Assembly (NCBI GenBank): GCA_049325315.1
Contig: JBMONB010000128.1
Location: forward strand, 5,035-69,034
From: JAWLHU01 sp049325315
GTDB taxonomy: Bacteria; Bacillota; Sulfobacillia; Symbiobacteriales; Symbiobacteriaceae
Length of the DNA stretch: 64,000 nt
Direction: 5' to 3'
Within the stretch, counting starts at the first letter, position 1; each line of letters opens with the position of its first letter. This document shows, in pieces, positions 52,568-62,298 of this stretch. The position numbers were made by a program, and so were the translations under genes. The notes beneath the pieces are model-generated. The model made no database searches and was not told the DNA's origin. It saw nothing but the letters and a program-made list of their open reading frames with translations.

Positions 52568-52662
52568 GACACTGTCGCACTTTGCGACAAAAACTGCGAC
52601 AGAAGCGACAGTGTCCCAAAATGAGACAGTCTGAGACAGCAAACTGTCGCCACTGTGCGACA
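52568..52662. promoter_or_regulatory. enhancer/operator cluster of TGTCGCA-TGCGACA sites
   Basis: A perfect palindrome TGTCGCA-CTT-TGCGACA is at 52573-52589. Further half sites are TGCGACA at 52595-52601, an arm pair GACACTGTCGC/GCGACAGTGTC at 52568-52578 and 52605-52615, TGAGACA at 52622 and 52632, and TGTCGC-N5-TGCGACA at 52645-52662. The cluster is 115-225 bases upstream of the SDR promoter and immediately before the activator gene, the classic position of binding sites for a self-regulated enhancer-binding protein. Confidence 0.7.
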
Positions 52663-52680
52663 GCAGGGAGGGGCAGGCCG

Positions 52681-54282
<1,602 letters not shown>

Positions 54283-54322
54283 CCCTGACGAGCGAAGCGA
54301 AGTCAGGCCCGGGCGCGGGCCC

Positions 54323-54402
54323 GGGGCACCCCCTCGGCCCTGCGCTCCGTCGCAGACGGGCGCTAGGGCCGCCCTTGGAGGGCGCCATCGATTGAAACCG
54401 CG
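54323..54402 (+). repeat. structured repeat, copy C (left half only)
   Basis: It shares the left flank (GGGCACCCCCTCGGCCCT), outer arm ACGGGCGCTAGGG, inner arm CGCCATCGATTG (54383-54394) and GAAACCGCG with the full copies, then diverges. The right arms are missing. It lies in the opposite orientation to copy B, with the 21-base array between them. Confidence 0.65.
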
Positions 54403-54501
54403 TGAGGGCGAGAAGCGGTTCGAGAGCCAAGCCAGGCCGGTCCCGAAGTTGGGGCCGGCCTACGTGTGCTGATATTGGGCTGACAGCTGTGGTACGGAGC
54501 C

Positions 54502-54750
54502 TCCAGAGACTTTGTTTCCTTCCTTAGAGACTTGGTGACCTTCCCCAGAGATTTGGTGACCTTCCCCAGAGATTTGGTGACCTTCCTTAGAGATTTGGTG
54601 ACCTTCCTTAGAGATTTGGTAACCTTCCTTAGAGATTTGGTGACCTTCCCCAGAGACTTGGTGACCTTCCTTAGAGATTTGGTGGCCTTCCTTAGAGACT
54701 TGGTGACCTTCCTTAGAGATTTGGTGACCTTCCTTAGAGACTTGGTGGGG
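54502..54750. repeat. 21-base tandem array, about twelve units
   Basis: Units of CTTAGAGATTTGGTGACCTTC, with CCCAGAGA and GACTTGG variants, run without spacers. Open frames pass through on both strands (L-R-D-L-V-T-F or K-S-L-R-K-V-T) only because 21 is divisible by 3. Unrelated in sequence to the array at 25004-25171. It ends about 310 bases upstream of the CoA-transferase promoter. Confidence 0.92.
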
Positions 54751-54824
54751 GTCAAGGTCGGGATCAAGGTCGGCATGGGGAGGGCGAGAGGGAACCGAGA
54801 AGCGAAGGCCCCCACAGCCGCCAA

Positions 54825-55013
54825 GGCGGGCGTGGGTACCCCCGTAGAGCCCATTAGCGATGGAGCCTACGGGCGCTTGGCCTACGAGACTGCCGCCATC
54901 GAATGGGGGTGTCGTAGCCCGACTCCGGTACCCGAACGCGGTTTCATTCGATGGCGCCCAATAAGGGCAGCCTAGCGCCCGTAAGCGAGGGAGCGTAGGG
55001 CCGAGGGGGTGCC
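54825..55013 (-). repeat. dispersed structured repeat, copy B (full)
   Basis: On the plus strand, outer arms TACGGGCGCT (54868-54877) and AGCGCCCGTA (54974-54983) enclose inner arms CGCCATCGAATG (54894-54905) and CATTCGATGGCG (54945-54956). Read on the minus strand it matches copy A at 13859-14047, including GGGCTACGACAC and GGGGTACCC. Two base pairs of the inner stem differ from copy A, and both arms changed together. The rest of 54283-55115 contains only copy C, the array and the CoA-transferase promoter. Confidence 0.8.
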
Positions 55014-55058
55014 CACGACCGCCGCCGAAAAGGCTGCCCTGAAAGCCGGAGTCGAAGC

Positions 55059-55076
55059 TTGGCATGGTTCTTGTTA
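55059..55076 (+). promoter_or_regulatory. sigma-54-like promoter of the CoA-transferase gene
   Basis: TTGGCATGGTTCTTGTTA carries GG at 55061-55062 and, 10 bases on, GT at 55073-55074 in place of GC. It matches the SDR promoter at 13 of 16 core bases. It lies about 40 bases before the start codon. Confidence 0.6.
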
Positions 55077-55115
55077 TAGCCATACCTCGAGCAACGCTTA
55101 CGGAGGTATTCTGGC

Positions 55116-56681
55116 ATGAGCAAGGTCATGAGCGTAGAGAAGGCGATCCAGCTAATCCCCGACGGCGCCACCGTTGCCGTCGAAGGCTTCGTCGGAGCCG
55201 GCCACCCCGAAGAGATCACCCTGGCCCTCGAAAAGCGGTTCGTCGAGACCGGCCACCCCCGCAACCTCACCCTCGTCTACGCCGCCGGCCAGGGTGACGG
55301 CAAGGAGAAGGGCCTCAACCACTTCGGCCACGAGGGCATGCTGAAGCGGGTCGTCGGCGGCCACTGGAACCTCGCCCCCAAGGTCGGCAAACTGGCCGTG
55401 GAGAACAAGATCGAGGCCTACAACCTGCCGCAGGGCGTCATCTCCCACCTCTTCCGGGATATCGCCGCAGGCAAGCCCGGCACCATCCACCACGTGGGGC
55501 TGAAGACCTTCGTGGACCCCCGCCTCCAGGGCGGCAAGCTGAACGCCGCCACCACCGAAGACCTCGTCCGGCTGATCGAGATCGACGGCCGGGAGTACCT
55601 CTACTACAAGGCCTTCCCGATCCATGTCGCCCTGATCCGCGGCACCTCGGCCGACGAGTTCGGCAACCTCTCCGTGGAGAAGGAGGCGCTCAACCTCGAG
55701 ATCCTCTCCATGGCCCAGGCGGCCAAGAACTCCGGCGGCGTCGTCATCGCCCAGGTGGAGCGGGTGGTCGCCCGGGGCACCCTGCACCCCCGCATGGTCC
55801 GGGTGCCGGGCATCCTGGTCGATGCGGTGGTCGTCTCCAAGCCCGAGAACCACTGGCAGACCTTTGGCGAGCAGTACAACCCGGCCTACACCGGCCAGGT
55901 GCGGGTGCCGCTCCGGGCGGTGCCTCCCATGGCGCTCGATGAGCGCAAGATCGTCGCCCGTCGTGCCGCCATGGAGCTGCGGTCGCGGGCCCGGGTCAAC
56001 CTCGGGATCGGCATGCCGGAAGGCGTGGCCATGGTGGCCAACGAGGAGGGCGTGGGCGATCAGATGTACCTGACCGTCGAGGCTGGCCCGGTGGGCGGCG
56101 TTCCCGCAGGCGGGCTCTCCTTCGGCGCTGCCTTCAACCCGGAGGCGATTGTGGACCAGCCCTACCAGTTCGACTTCTACGATGGCGGCGGCCTCGACAT
56201 CGCCTTCCTCGGCATGGCCCAGACCGACGCCAGGGGGAACGTGAACGTCTCCAAGTTCGGGCCGCGCATCGCCGGCGCCGGCGGGTTCATTAACATCACC
56301 CAGACCGCCAAGAAGCTGATCTACTGCGGCACCTTCACCGCCGGCGGAACCAACTTCGAGGTGCGCGACGGCAAGCTGGTGATCCTCCAGGAGGGCAAGG
56401 CGAAGAAGTTCGTCTCGGCTGTGGAGCAGGTCACCTTCTCCGGCGAGTATGCGGTGACGAAGGGGCAGCCGGTGCTCTATATCACCGAGCGGGCGGTCTT
56501 CGAGCTGCGGCCCGAGGGGCTGACCCTGACCGAGATCGCCCCCGGCATCGACCTGCAGCGGGACATTCTCGACCAGATGGAGTTCCGGCCGTTGATCGCC
56601 GCTGACCTGAAGGAGATGGACCCGGCTATCTTCTACCCGGAGAAGATGGGGCTGACCCTTACCGCCCAGGCAGGCGACTAG
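55116..56681 (+). CDS. 3-oxoacid/acetate-type CoA-transferase (YdiF family, alpha-beta fused)
   Basis: 521 residues from ATG 55116 (ACGGAGG upstream, spacing 9). Both CoA_trans halves are fused, as in YdiF and propionate CoA-transferase: N-terminal I-P-D-G-A-T-V-A-V-E-G-F-V-G-A-G-H-P and C-terminal L-G-I-G-M-P-E-G-V-A. The catalytic glutamate lies in Y-L-T-V-E-A-G-P-V-G-G-V-P. It moves CoA between acyl-CoA and a free acid such as acetoacetate, so after oxidation of 3-hydroxybutyrate it could activate acetoacetate. Regulation with the SDR-GntP operon through sigma-54 is suggested by its promoter. Confidence 0.9.
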   Translation: MSKVMSVEKAIQLIPDGATVAVEGFVGAGHPEEITLALEKRFVETGHPRNLTLVYAAGQGDGKEKGLNHFGHEGMLKRVVGGHWNLAPKVGKLAVENKIEAYNLPQGVISHLFRDIAAGKPGTIHHVGLKTFVDPRLQGGKLNAATTEDLVRLIEIDGREYLYYKAFPIHVALIRGTSADEFGNLSVEKEALNLEILSMAQAAKNSGGVVIAQVERVVARGTLHPRMVRVPGILVDAVVVSKPENHWQTFGEQYNPAYTGQVRVPLRAVPPMALDERKIVARRAAMELRSRARVNLGIGMPEGVAMVANEEGVGDQMYLTVEAGPVGGVPAGGLSFGAAFNPEAIVDQPYQFDFYDGGGLDIAFLGMAQTDARGNVNVSKFGPRIAGAGGFINITQTAKKLIYCGTFTAGGTNFEVRDGKLVILQEGKAKKFVSAVEQVTFSGEYAVTKGQPVLYITERAVFELRPEGLTLTEIAPGIDLQRDILDQMEFRPLIAADLKEMDPAIFYPEKMGLTLTAQAGD

Positions 56682-56702
56682 TCGGGAAACGGAAAAAGGA
56701 AG

Positions 56703-56736
56703 GGCCCCGCGCTGCGACTGTTCGCTGCGCGGGGCC
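56703..56736 (+). terminator. terminator hairpin of the CoA-transferase gene
   Basis: GGCCCCGCGC pairs with GCGCGGGGCC over a 14-base loop; the T tract is short. Confidence 0.75.
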
Positions 56737-56739
56737 TGT

Positions 56740-57136
56740 CTGCATAGCGCTGCAGAAGTGGGGATTCTTGCGTAGAGGTGCGGTTATGCCCTCTGCCACA
56801 TGAATGGGCGCCCATTCTTTCACGCCGGCGGGGACCAGATTGCCGCCCACAGAGGGTTCCGCTGGAAATTCCCATTACGCTTCGGGCCGTGTGGGGAGAT
56901 TCTCGCTCAATCGCTGAAAATCGGGACCAATCAGGCCAATGAGCCACTGTTTTTCGCTTGATTTTCCCAAACTGCCGCCTCTGAAAGCAAGAACATCGAT
57001 CTCAGGGGGCGAACAGCCCCTTCATCCACATGATTCCGCGACAAATTCGCTCCCGCATCGAACGGCATCCGGGAAAAGATTGCGGAACCCAGGATTTGCT
57101 ATTGTCCGGGCAGTCTGCGCTCGCATTTCTGACCTC
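56740..57136. other. gene-free, AT-richer intergenic stretch with a 16-base palindrome
   Basis: The perfect palindrome GAATGGGCGCCCATTC is at 56802-56817, followed by TTTC. No ribosome site, promoter pair or coding frame was convincing in the remainder. Confidence 0.5.
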
Positions 57137-58329
57137 CTATACGACCCGCACCCGCAGCGCCCGGAAGGAGCCGCTCAGCCGGTAGCGCCCCAGGGCGGCG
57201 GGAACCAGCAGGGTCATGCCGGCGGCCAGCCGCTCCCGGCCGCCCTCCCAGGCGATCTGGCCCTCGCCCTCCAGGAGCATGAGCGCCTCGAAGGACTCGG
57301 GGGTGGTCTCCTGGGCCCAGTCGCCCTNNNNNNNNNNNNNNNNNNNNNNNNNNNNNNNNNNNNNNNNNNNNNNNNNNNNNNNNNNNNNNNNNNNNNNNNN
57401 NNNNNNNNNNNNNNNNNNNNNNNNNNNGGAACCAGCAGGGTCATGCCGGCGGCCAGCCGCTCCCGGCCGCCCTCCCAGGCGATCTGGCCCTCGCCCTCCA
57501 GGAGCATGAGCGCCTCGAAGGACTCGGGGGTGGTCTCCTGGGCCCAGTCGCCCTCGCAGCGACCCTGGGCGGTGGTGAAGAAGGGGCAGGTGACCAGGGG
57601 CTGCCACTGGTTGGGGGCGGGGAGGGGCGGGTGGACCGGCTCAGGGGTGGCGCCGTAGGAGGCGGCGGCCAGCGCCTGTTCCACGTGCAGCTCCCGGGGC
57701 CTCCCGTCGAGCCCGGGGCGATCGAAGTCGTAGACCCGGTAGGTGGTGTCGGAGGATTGCTGGATCTCAGCCACCAGCAGGCCGGTGCCAAGGGCGTGGA
57801 TGGCGCCGGCGGGCACGTAGAGCACATCGCCCGGTCGGACCGCCAGCTCCCGCATCACATCCATGGTGCGGCCCCGGGCCACCGCCGAACGGAAGGCCTC
57901 AGGGGTAACCCCTTCCCGGAGGCCGTAGACCACCCGGGCGCCGGGCTCGGCGTCGAGAATGACCCACATCTCGGTCTTGCCCAGCTCGCCGGGCGGCAGG
58001 GTGGGGGAGTCGTCGGCCGGATGCACCTGAACCGAGAGGTCATCCTGGGCGTCCAGCAGCTTAAAGAGCAGTGGGAACTGGCCCGTCTTGGGGTGCAGGC
58101 CCCGTGCGCCCACCAGGGCGGCCCCGAACCGTTCGGTCAGCGACTGGATCGTCTCGCCGGCCAGCGGGCCGTTGGCCACCGGGCTCCGCCCCTGGGGGTG
58201 GTCGCTCAGCACCCAGGCTTCGCCAATTGGGCCGTCCGGCAGGTCGCGGAACCAGCGGGCCAACCGGCGGCCGCCCCAGACCCGCTCCTTGAAGACGGGC
58301 GCAAAGATGAGCGGATAGAGCTGCGTCAT
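57137..58329 (-). CDS. manA: class I mannose-6-phosphate isomerase, interrupted by an assembly gap
   Basis: It interconverts mannose-6-phosphate and fructose-6-phosphate. It starts at ATG 58329 (M-T-Q-L-Y-P-L-I-F-A-P); upstream in-frame ATGs exist. ManA motifs: K-E-R-V-W-G-G-R-R-L, Q-V-H-P-A-D (zinc His), K-T-E-M-W (zinc Glu), P-A-G-A-I-H-A-L-G. The gap of 100 N (57328-57427) is flanked by an identical 127-base block (57201-57327 and 57428-57554). Dropping 57328-57554 restores one continuous frame ending G-R-Y-R-L-S-G-S-F-R-A-L-R-V-R-V-V at 57137, so the gene is probably intact in the cell. Confidence 0.88.
57328..57427. other. assembly gap of 100 N
   Basis: The round-number gap with an exact 127-base repeat on both sides shows two contig ends that overlap but were scaffolded without merging. 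It is not a biological feature. Confidence 0.97.
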
Positions 58330-58417
58330 GTGCGGCATCATCCCTTCGGCGCTTGCTCCCTTCATCATACCAATCGTTTCGCATGGAAGGAAGGCTGCTC
58401 CACCGAAGGATCGTCCC

Positions 58418-59092
58418 CTAGTGCGGGGTGTCGTACCGGTCCACCACCAGCTTGCCGCGGCTGTCCAGCCAGGCGGCGAAGACCTCCTCGGGCATCACCC
58501 GCTGTCGGGCCAGCTCCGCCTGGAGCCAGTCCTCCGCCAGGCCCGCCTGTCTCAGCCCGTGCTCGATCGCCCGCCCCTCCTGCATCACCTGAATGAGCAG
58601 GCCCTGGTACTCGGTCGGTACGTGCAGATCGCGCGGCTGGAGCGGCCGGTACTGCGATTTGGGCAGGACCGACAGCTTGCCGTCGGGCTCCAGCAGGGCA
58701 AACTCCACCTCCGCCACGTGGAAGTACCCTGCCTGGCGGAGCATGCTCATCAGTTCCTCGATGTTTAGCTGGACCCGGTTCAGCTCCCGCTCGTCCACCC
58801 GGCCGTTGCGGATCAAGATGGAGGGCTTGTCATCGAGGATGCGGTGCATGGTGCGGCCCTTCATGTCCAGGAAGTGCATCAGGAGCGCCAGGGCGGTCCA
58901 GGCGATCATGCCGACCAGCGGACCGAGGTACTCCCGCTCTATGATCAGGCTGGCGGCGATGGCGCCCAGGGTGATGCCGGTCATGTAGTCGAAGAGGGTC
59001 AGGTGGCCGATCTGCTTCTTGCCCAGAAGCCGGGCGAGCACCCAGAGGGTGCCGAAGGAGAGCACTGTTTTCAGTAGGGTGGTGGTGACCAT
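58418..59092 (-). CDS. DUF421 (YetF-type) membrane protein
   Basis: 224 residues. Three N-terminal spans include L-G-K-K-Q-I-G and F-D-Y-M-T-G-I-T-L-G-A-I-A-A, then a soluble domain with P-S-I-L-I-R-N-G and L-M-S-M-L-R-Q-A-G-Y-F-H-V-A-E-V-E-F-A-L-L-E-P-D-G-K-L-S-V. This is the YetF/YrbG DUF421 pattern, common in Bacillota and often linked to sporulation or the envelope. No biochemical function is established. The gene ends about 90 bases from manA, on the same strand. Confidence 0.88.
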   Translation of the reverse strand: MVTTTLLKTVLSFGTLWVLARLLGKKQIGHLTLFDYMTGITLGAIAASLIIEREYLGPLVGMIAWTALALLMHFLDMKGRTMHRILDDKPSILIRNGRVDERELNRVQLNIEELMSMLRQAGYFHVAEVEFALLEPDGKLSVLPKSQYRPLQPRDLHVPTEYQGLLIQVMQEGRAIEHGLRQAGLAEDWLQAELARQRVMPEEVFAAWLDSRGKLVVDRYDTPH

Positions 59093-59115
59093 GGAGCTAG
59101 TCTATCCAGGGAGAA

Positions 59116-59143
59116 GCGCCAGCAACACGGTGGTCGCTGGCGC
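59116..59143 (-). terminator. terminator hairpin downstream of the Met-rich small protein
   Basis: GCGCCAGC pairs with GCTGGCGC over a 12-base loop; on the minus strand TTCT follows. It lies just past the stop of the gene at 59161-59499. Confidence 0.7.
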
Positions 59144-59160
59144 CCTTGCGGTCCCCTTTC

Positions 59161-59499
59161 TTAGAACATGTCGGCGCGCGGGACGCCCATTATGCCCGTC
59201 ACTCCGGGCGCCATCATCTGGCGTGCGCCGGGCATCTGGGCACCATGGACGCCCATGATGGGGAACGACTGGAGGCCGGGGCTGGGCATCATCATGCGGG
59301 TGGGAATGGTCTGCCCGGCGCCCTCCCAGGCCAGCACGGTGTGGAAGGCGTCCGACGGCGTCATGCCGCGGGCGACCAGGGCACCGGCCATGGCGGAATG
59401 GGTGCAGGCCTGCAGACAGAGGGCGTCGACCGCCCGGGCGACCTCCTTGGCATGCATCTGGCCGAGGGGCAGCATGGTGTTGTAAAGGGTGTGGGACAA
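59161..59499 (-). CDS. small Met-rich protein of unknown function
   Basis: 112 residues from TTG 59499, chosen for the AAAGGAG site about 10 bases upstream; a longer frame to 59595 has no such site. The N-terminal half is helical (M-H-A-K-E-V-A-R-A-V-D-A-L-C-L-Q-A-C-T-H-S-A-M-A-G); the C-terminal half is rich in Met, Pro and Gly (R-M-M-M-P-S-P-G-L, P-G-A-R-Q-M-M-A-P-G). No family was recognised. Confidence 0.6.
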   Translation of the reverse strand: MSHTLYNTMLPLGQMHAKEVARAVDALCLQACTHSAMAGALVARGMTPSDAFHTVLAWEGAGQTIPTRMMMPSPGLQSFPIMGVHGAQMPGARQMMAPGVTGIMGVPRADMF

Positions 59500-59711
59500 G
59501 GCAATATCGCTCCTTTCCTGAGGTGCGGCTTCCACGGGTATGGTATGAGTTATGTGAACCCAATGTGACAGGTGCAGCAGCGCCGCGGGGGGCAAAACCT
59601 TTGTGTCTCGTTTTAAATTTTCTATCTTTTTGTGTCCTTAGGGGGAGGATTTTGCTTCGGGCGGACATAAGTACATAGCAGAATGGATGCGGAGCAGGAG
59701 GAGGCGGTTGG

Positions 59712-59852
59712 ATGGCTGATCCGAGAGGCGAGCCGATTCCGAACCCACCGGATGTGCCGCTGCCGGTGCCCAAGCCGCAGATGCCGTTCGAGGTCGGCAC
59801 GGAGGAGCCCGAGAAGAAGGAGAAGCCTGCACAGCCCCACGGTCCTCACTAG
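59712..59852 (+). CDS. 46-residue proline-rich small protein
   Basis: ATG 59712 follows GGAGGAGG by about 8 bases. The product is Pro/Glu/Lys-rich (P-N-P-P-D-V-P-L-P-V-P-K-P-Q-M-P, then E-E-P-E-K-K-E-K), soluble and disordered. It lies alone between divergent and convergent genes. The good ribosome site supports expression; the function is unknown. Confidence 0.55.
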   Translation: MADPRGEPIPNPPDVPLPVPKPQMPFEVGTEEPEKKEKPAQPHGPH

Positions 59853-59874
59853 GGCCGGCGACCAGGCCGGGACG

Positions 59875-61347
59875 CTACGCCAACCAGGCGGCGCCCCGGC
59901 CTGTGCCGTGCCGGGGCGAGAGGTCGACCACCTCGACCCCGGCGGTCCGCTCCCGGAGGAGGTGCAGGGCCCGCAGGGCGTCGTCATAGGGATCGCCGCC
60001 CACGCCCAGGTTTGCCCGCCCGTCGGTCAGCAGGATCGCTGCCGCCGAGGCGGGCTCGGTCTGTGCCGCCAGGCGGGCGGCCAGCAGGAGGCCAGAGGCG
60101 AGGGGGGTGGCGCCGCCGGTGGGCAGGGCGCGCAGGCACTGCCGGGCCCGGGCGGTGGAGCGGGTGGGCCAGAGCGCCACGGTGGCCGCTGTGCCGCGCA
60201 CCAGCACAATCGCCACCCGGTTTCGGTTCCGGTAGGCCTGCTGCAGCAGGTCGAGGGCGATCCCCTTGGCCAGGCGAATCGCCCGGCGGGCCATGGAGCC
60301 GGAGCCGTCGACCACCAGGATTGTCAGCCGGCCGGCGTGGCGGCGGCGGAGCGCCCAGCGGAGGTCTTCGGGGCGGATCTGCACCCGGCCGCCCGGAGCG
60401 CTGCCCCGCCGGACCTGCCAGGGGGCGGCGCTCTGAATGGTGGCCAGGAGGGCGAGGCTGCCCTTCCGGAGGCCGGGGCCGACCCGGCAGCGCCTGCCCC
60501 GCAGGCGGTCGGGGGCCAGCGGGCCACGGCGCCCCTCGGCAGGGTGGCGGGCCCGGCTGCGCCCTGGCGGCTCCGGCAGCGCCTGGGGAGGGACTGGGGC
60601 GGGGGGTTCGGGCGGGTGCTCTTCGTCGCCGGCGGGGCCGGCGGTCTCTCCCTTCGCTGCGGCTTCCTGGTGCGGCGGTGGAGGCGGGGGCGGGGGCTGG
60701 CTGGAGCGGGGGGCCAGAACGAACCGCTCCAGCGCCTCGGCCGGGCTCCCGCCGGTGGCGGCTACGGCCCCGGCCAGCAGGGCGGCCTGGCACTCCAGGC
60801 GGTGGCCGCTCACCCCCCAGCGGTCGAAGGCGGCCACCAGGGAGGCGGGGTCGGGCGGGGGCGCCTGCGCGGGCACCGGCCACGGGACTTCGGGCTCCTC
60901 ACCTGCGAGCAGGGCGGGGAGCGCCCCCGGCGCCCGGACCAGGGGGAGAATGGCGGTCAGCCGCTCCCGCAGGGCGGGGTGAAGGTCGCCCGCGTCAGGG
61001 GCGGCGGCCAGAATCCGCTCTGCCCGGCAGGCGACCGCTGCCACGGCGCCATCCAGCAGGTCGGCGGCGGGGATCACCAGCACCCCCTCCCGGGCCCGCT
61101 CCAGCAGGCCGGGCGGGTGGAGGCGGCCCCCCTGCAGGGCGGCCAGCGGGTCGGGCCGCCCGGCCAGGTCGGCCAGGTCAGCGCTGCGGGGGAGCCAGAG
61201 TACCGGCCACCGCTGCCGGAGCGCGTGCACGAGTTGGCGGAGGATGCGCTCCCGCAGCAGGGGGTCCCCGGTGAGCAGGAGGCCGGGGCGGGGGTCGTGG
61301 AGGAAGGCGCGCAGGAGCGCATCCCCCTCGGGGGGCAGGAGGGCCAT
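59875..61347 (-). CDS. chelatase subunit D-like protein (degenerate AAA plus VWA domain)
   Basis: 490 residues. The N-terminal ~190 residues resemble a ChlD/BchD AAA module without a Walker A; a Pro-rich linker spans roughly residues 210-275 (P-P-P-P-P-P-P-P-H); and the C-terminal VWA domain carries an intact metal-ion site V-V-D-G-S-G-S-M, then T in T-G-G-A-T-P-L and L-L-T-D-G-R-A-N. It is the platform subunit that couples the ChlI ATPase to the large BchH/CobN-like subunit. It follows the I subunit directly, with no intergenic bases. Confidence 0.88.
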   Translation of the reverse strand: MALLPPEGDALLRAFLHDPRPGLLLTGDPLLRERILRQLVHALRQRWPVLWLPRSADLADLAGRPDPLAALQGGRLHPPGLLERAREGVLVIPAADLLDGAVAAVACRAERILAAAPDAGDLHPALRERLTAILPLVRAPGALPALLAGEEPEVPWPVPAQAPPPDPASLVAAFDRWGVSGHRLECQAALLAGAVAATGGSPAEALERFVLAPRSSQPPPPPPPPHQEAAAKGETAGPAGDEEHPPEPPAPVPPQALPEPPGRSRARHPAEGRRGPLAPDRLRGRRCRVGPGLRKGSLALLATIQSAAPWQVRRGSAPGGRVQIRPEDLRWALRRRHAGRLTILVVDGSGSMARRAIRLAKGIALDLLQQAYRNRNRVAIVLVRGTAATVALWPTRSTARARQCLRALPTGGATPLASGLLLAARLAAQTEPASAAAILLTDGRANLGVGGDPYDDALRALHLLRERTAGVEVVDLSPRHGTGRGAAWLA

Positions 61348-62298
61348 CTACTCGCTCACCGCCTGTTCGATGAGGTGGCGGAGCCGCTCATCCACCGAGT
61401 CGGGGGTGTCGAAGGGCTCCCGCTCCACCCGGTGGCGCAGGGCGAGCGGGGCGACCCGGGCGATCTCCGCCAGCCCGACCCGCTCCGCCCCCCGCAGGGC
61501 GGCACAGGCCCGGGCTGCCCGGGCCAGGACCAGCTCGGCCCGGTGCCCCACCGCCCCGGCGGCCACGCAGAGGCGGACGATGCGCGCCAGCGCATCCTCG
61601 TCGAGCCGGACGTTCGGGGCTGCCCGGCGCCCCCGGGCCAGGCGGCGGGCCAGCGCCCGCTGCTCGGCGGCGTAGGCGGCGGCGAAGGCGGCGGGGTTGG
61701 CCTGAAAGGCGAGCCGGCGGCGGATGATCTCCACCCGCTGCGCGGGATCGGCGATGGTGCGCACAAAGGTGGCCAGCCCGAAGCGGTCCTCCAGCTGGGG
61801 GCGCAGCTCGCCCTCTTCGGGGTTGCCGGAGCCGACCAGCACGAACCGGGCGGGGTGGGTGTGGCTGATCCCCTCCCGCTCCACGTGGTTGACCCCGCTG
61901 GCGGCCACATCGAGCAGGAGGTCGACCAGGTAATCATCGAGCAGGTTGACTTCATCAATATAGAGGAAGCCGCCGTGGGCCTCCGCGAGGAGACCGGGCT
62001 GGAACCGGCGGGTCCCGGTCAGCAGCGCCGCCTCGATGTCGATGGAGCCCACCACCCGGTCCTCGGTGGCGCCCAGCGGCAGGGTGACCACCGGGGCGGG
62101 GAGGTCGGCCAGGGCCAGCAGGTCGCCCAGCGCCCGCACGGTGGTAGACTTGGCGGTGCCCCGGTCGCCCAGGGCCAGGAGGCCGCCCACCTCGGGGTCG
62201 ACGGCGTTGAGCAGGAGCGCCAGCTTCAGCTCCTCCTGGCCGAGAATGGCGGCGAAGGGGAAGCGGTGCTCGGCGGATTCCAGGGCGGCTGCGCTCAT
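61348..62298 (-). CDS. chelatase ATPase subunit I (ChlI/BchI family)
   Basis: 316 residues from ATG 62298, overlapping the large-subunit stop in ATGA. It begins F-P-F-A-A-I-L-G-Q-E-E-L-K, with Walker A G-D-R-G-T-A-K-S-T, the BchI insert P-L-G-A-T-E-D-R-V-V-G-S-I-D, Walker B F-L-Y-I-D-E-V-N-L-L and arginine finger region E-L-R-P-Q-L-E-D-R-F-G-L. It drives metal insertion together with the D and H/CobN subunits. Confidence 0.93.
   Translation of the reverse strand: MSAAALESAEHRFPFAAILGQEELKLALLLNAVDPEVGGLLALGDRGTAKSTTVRALGDLLALADLPAPVVTLPLGATEDRVVGSIDIEAALLTGTRRFQPGLLAEAHGGFLYIDEVNLLDDYLVDLLLDVAASGVNHVEREGISHTHPARFVLVGSGNPEEGELRPQLEDRFGLATFVRTIADPAQRVEIIRRRLAFQANPAAFAAAYAAEQRALARRLARGRRAAPNVRLDEDALARIVRLCVAAGAVGHRAELVLARAARACAALRGAERVGLAEIARVAPLALRHRVEREPFDTPDSVDERLRHLIEQAVSE

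Noticed and set aside
54363..55083. Repeat peptides over the 54.5 kb array (K-S-L-R-K-V-T, S-K-E-G-H-Q, L-R-D-L-V-T-F)
   Set aside because: Three frames are open together through the 21-base units; composition and lack of a ribosome site argue against coding.
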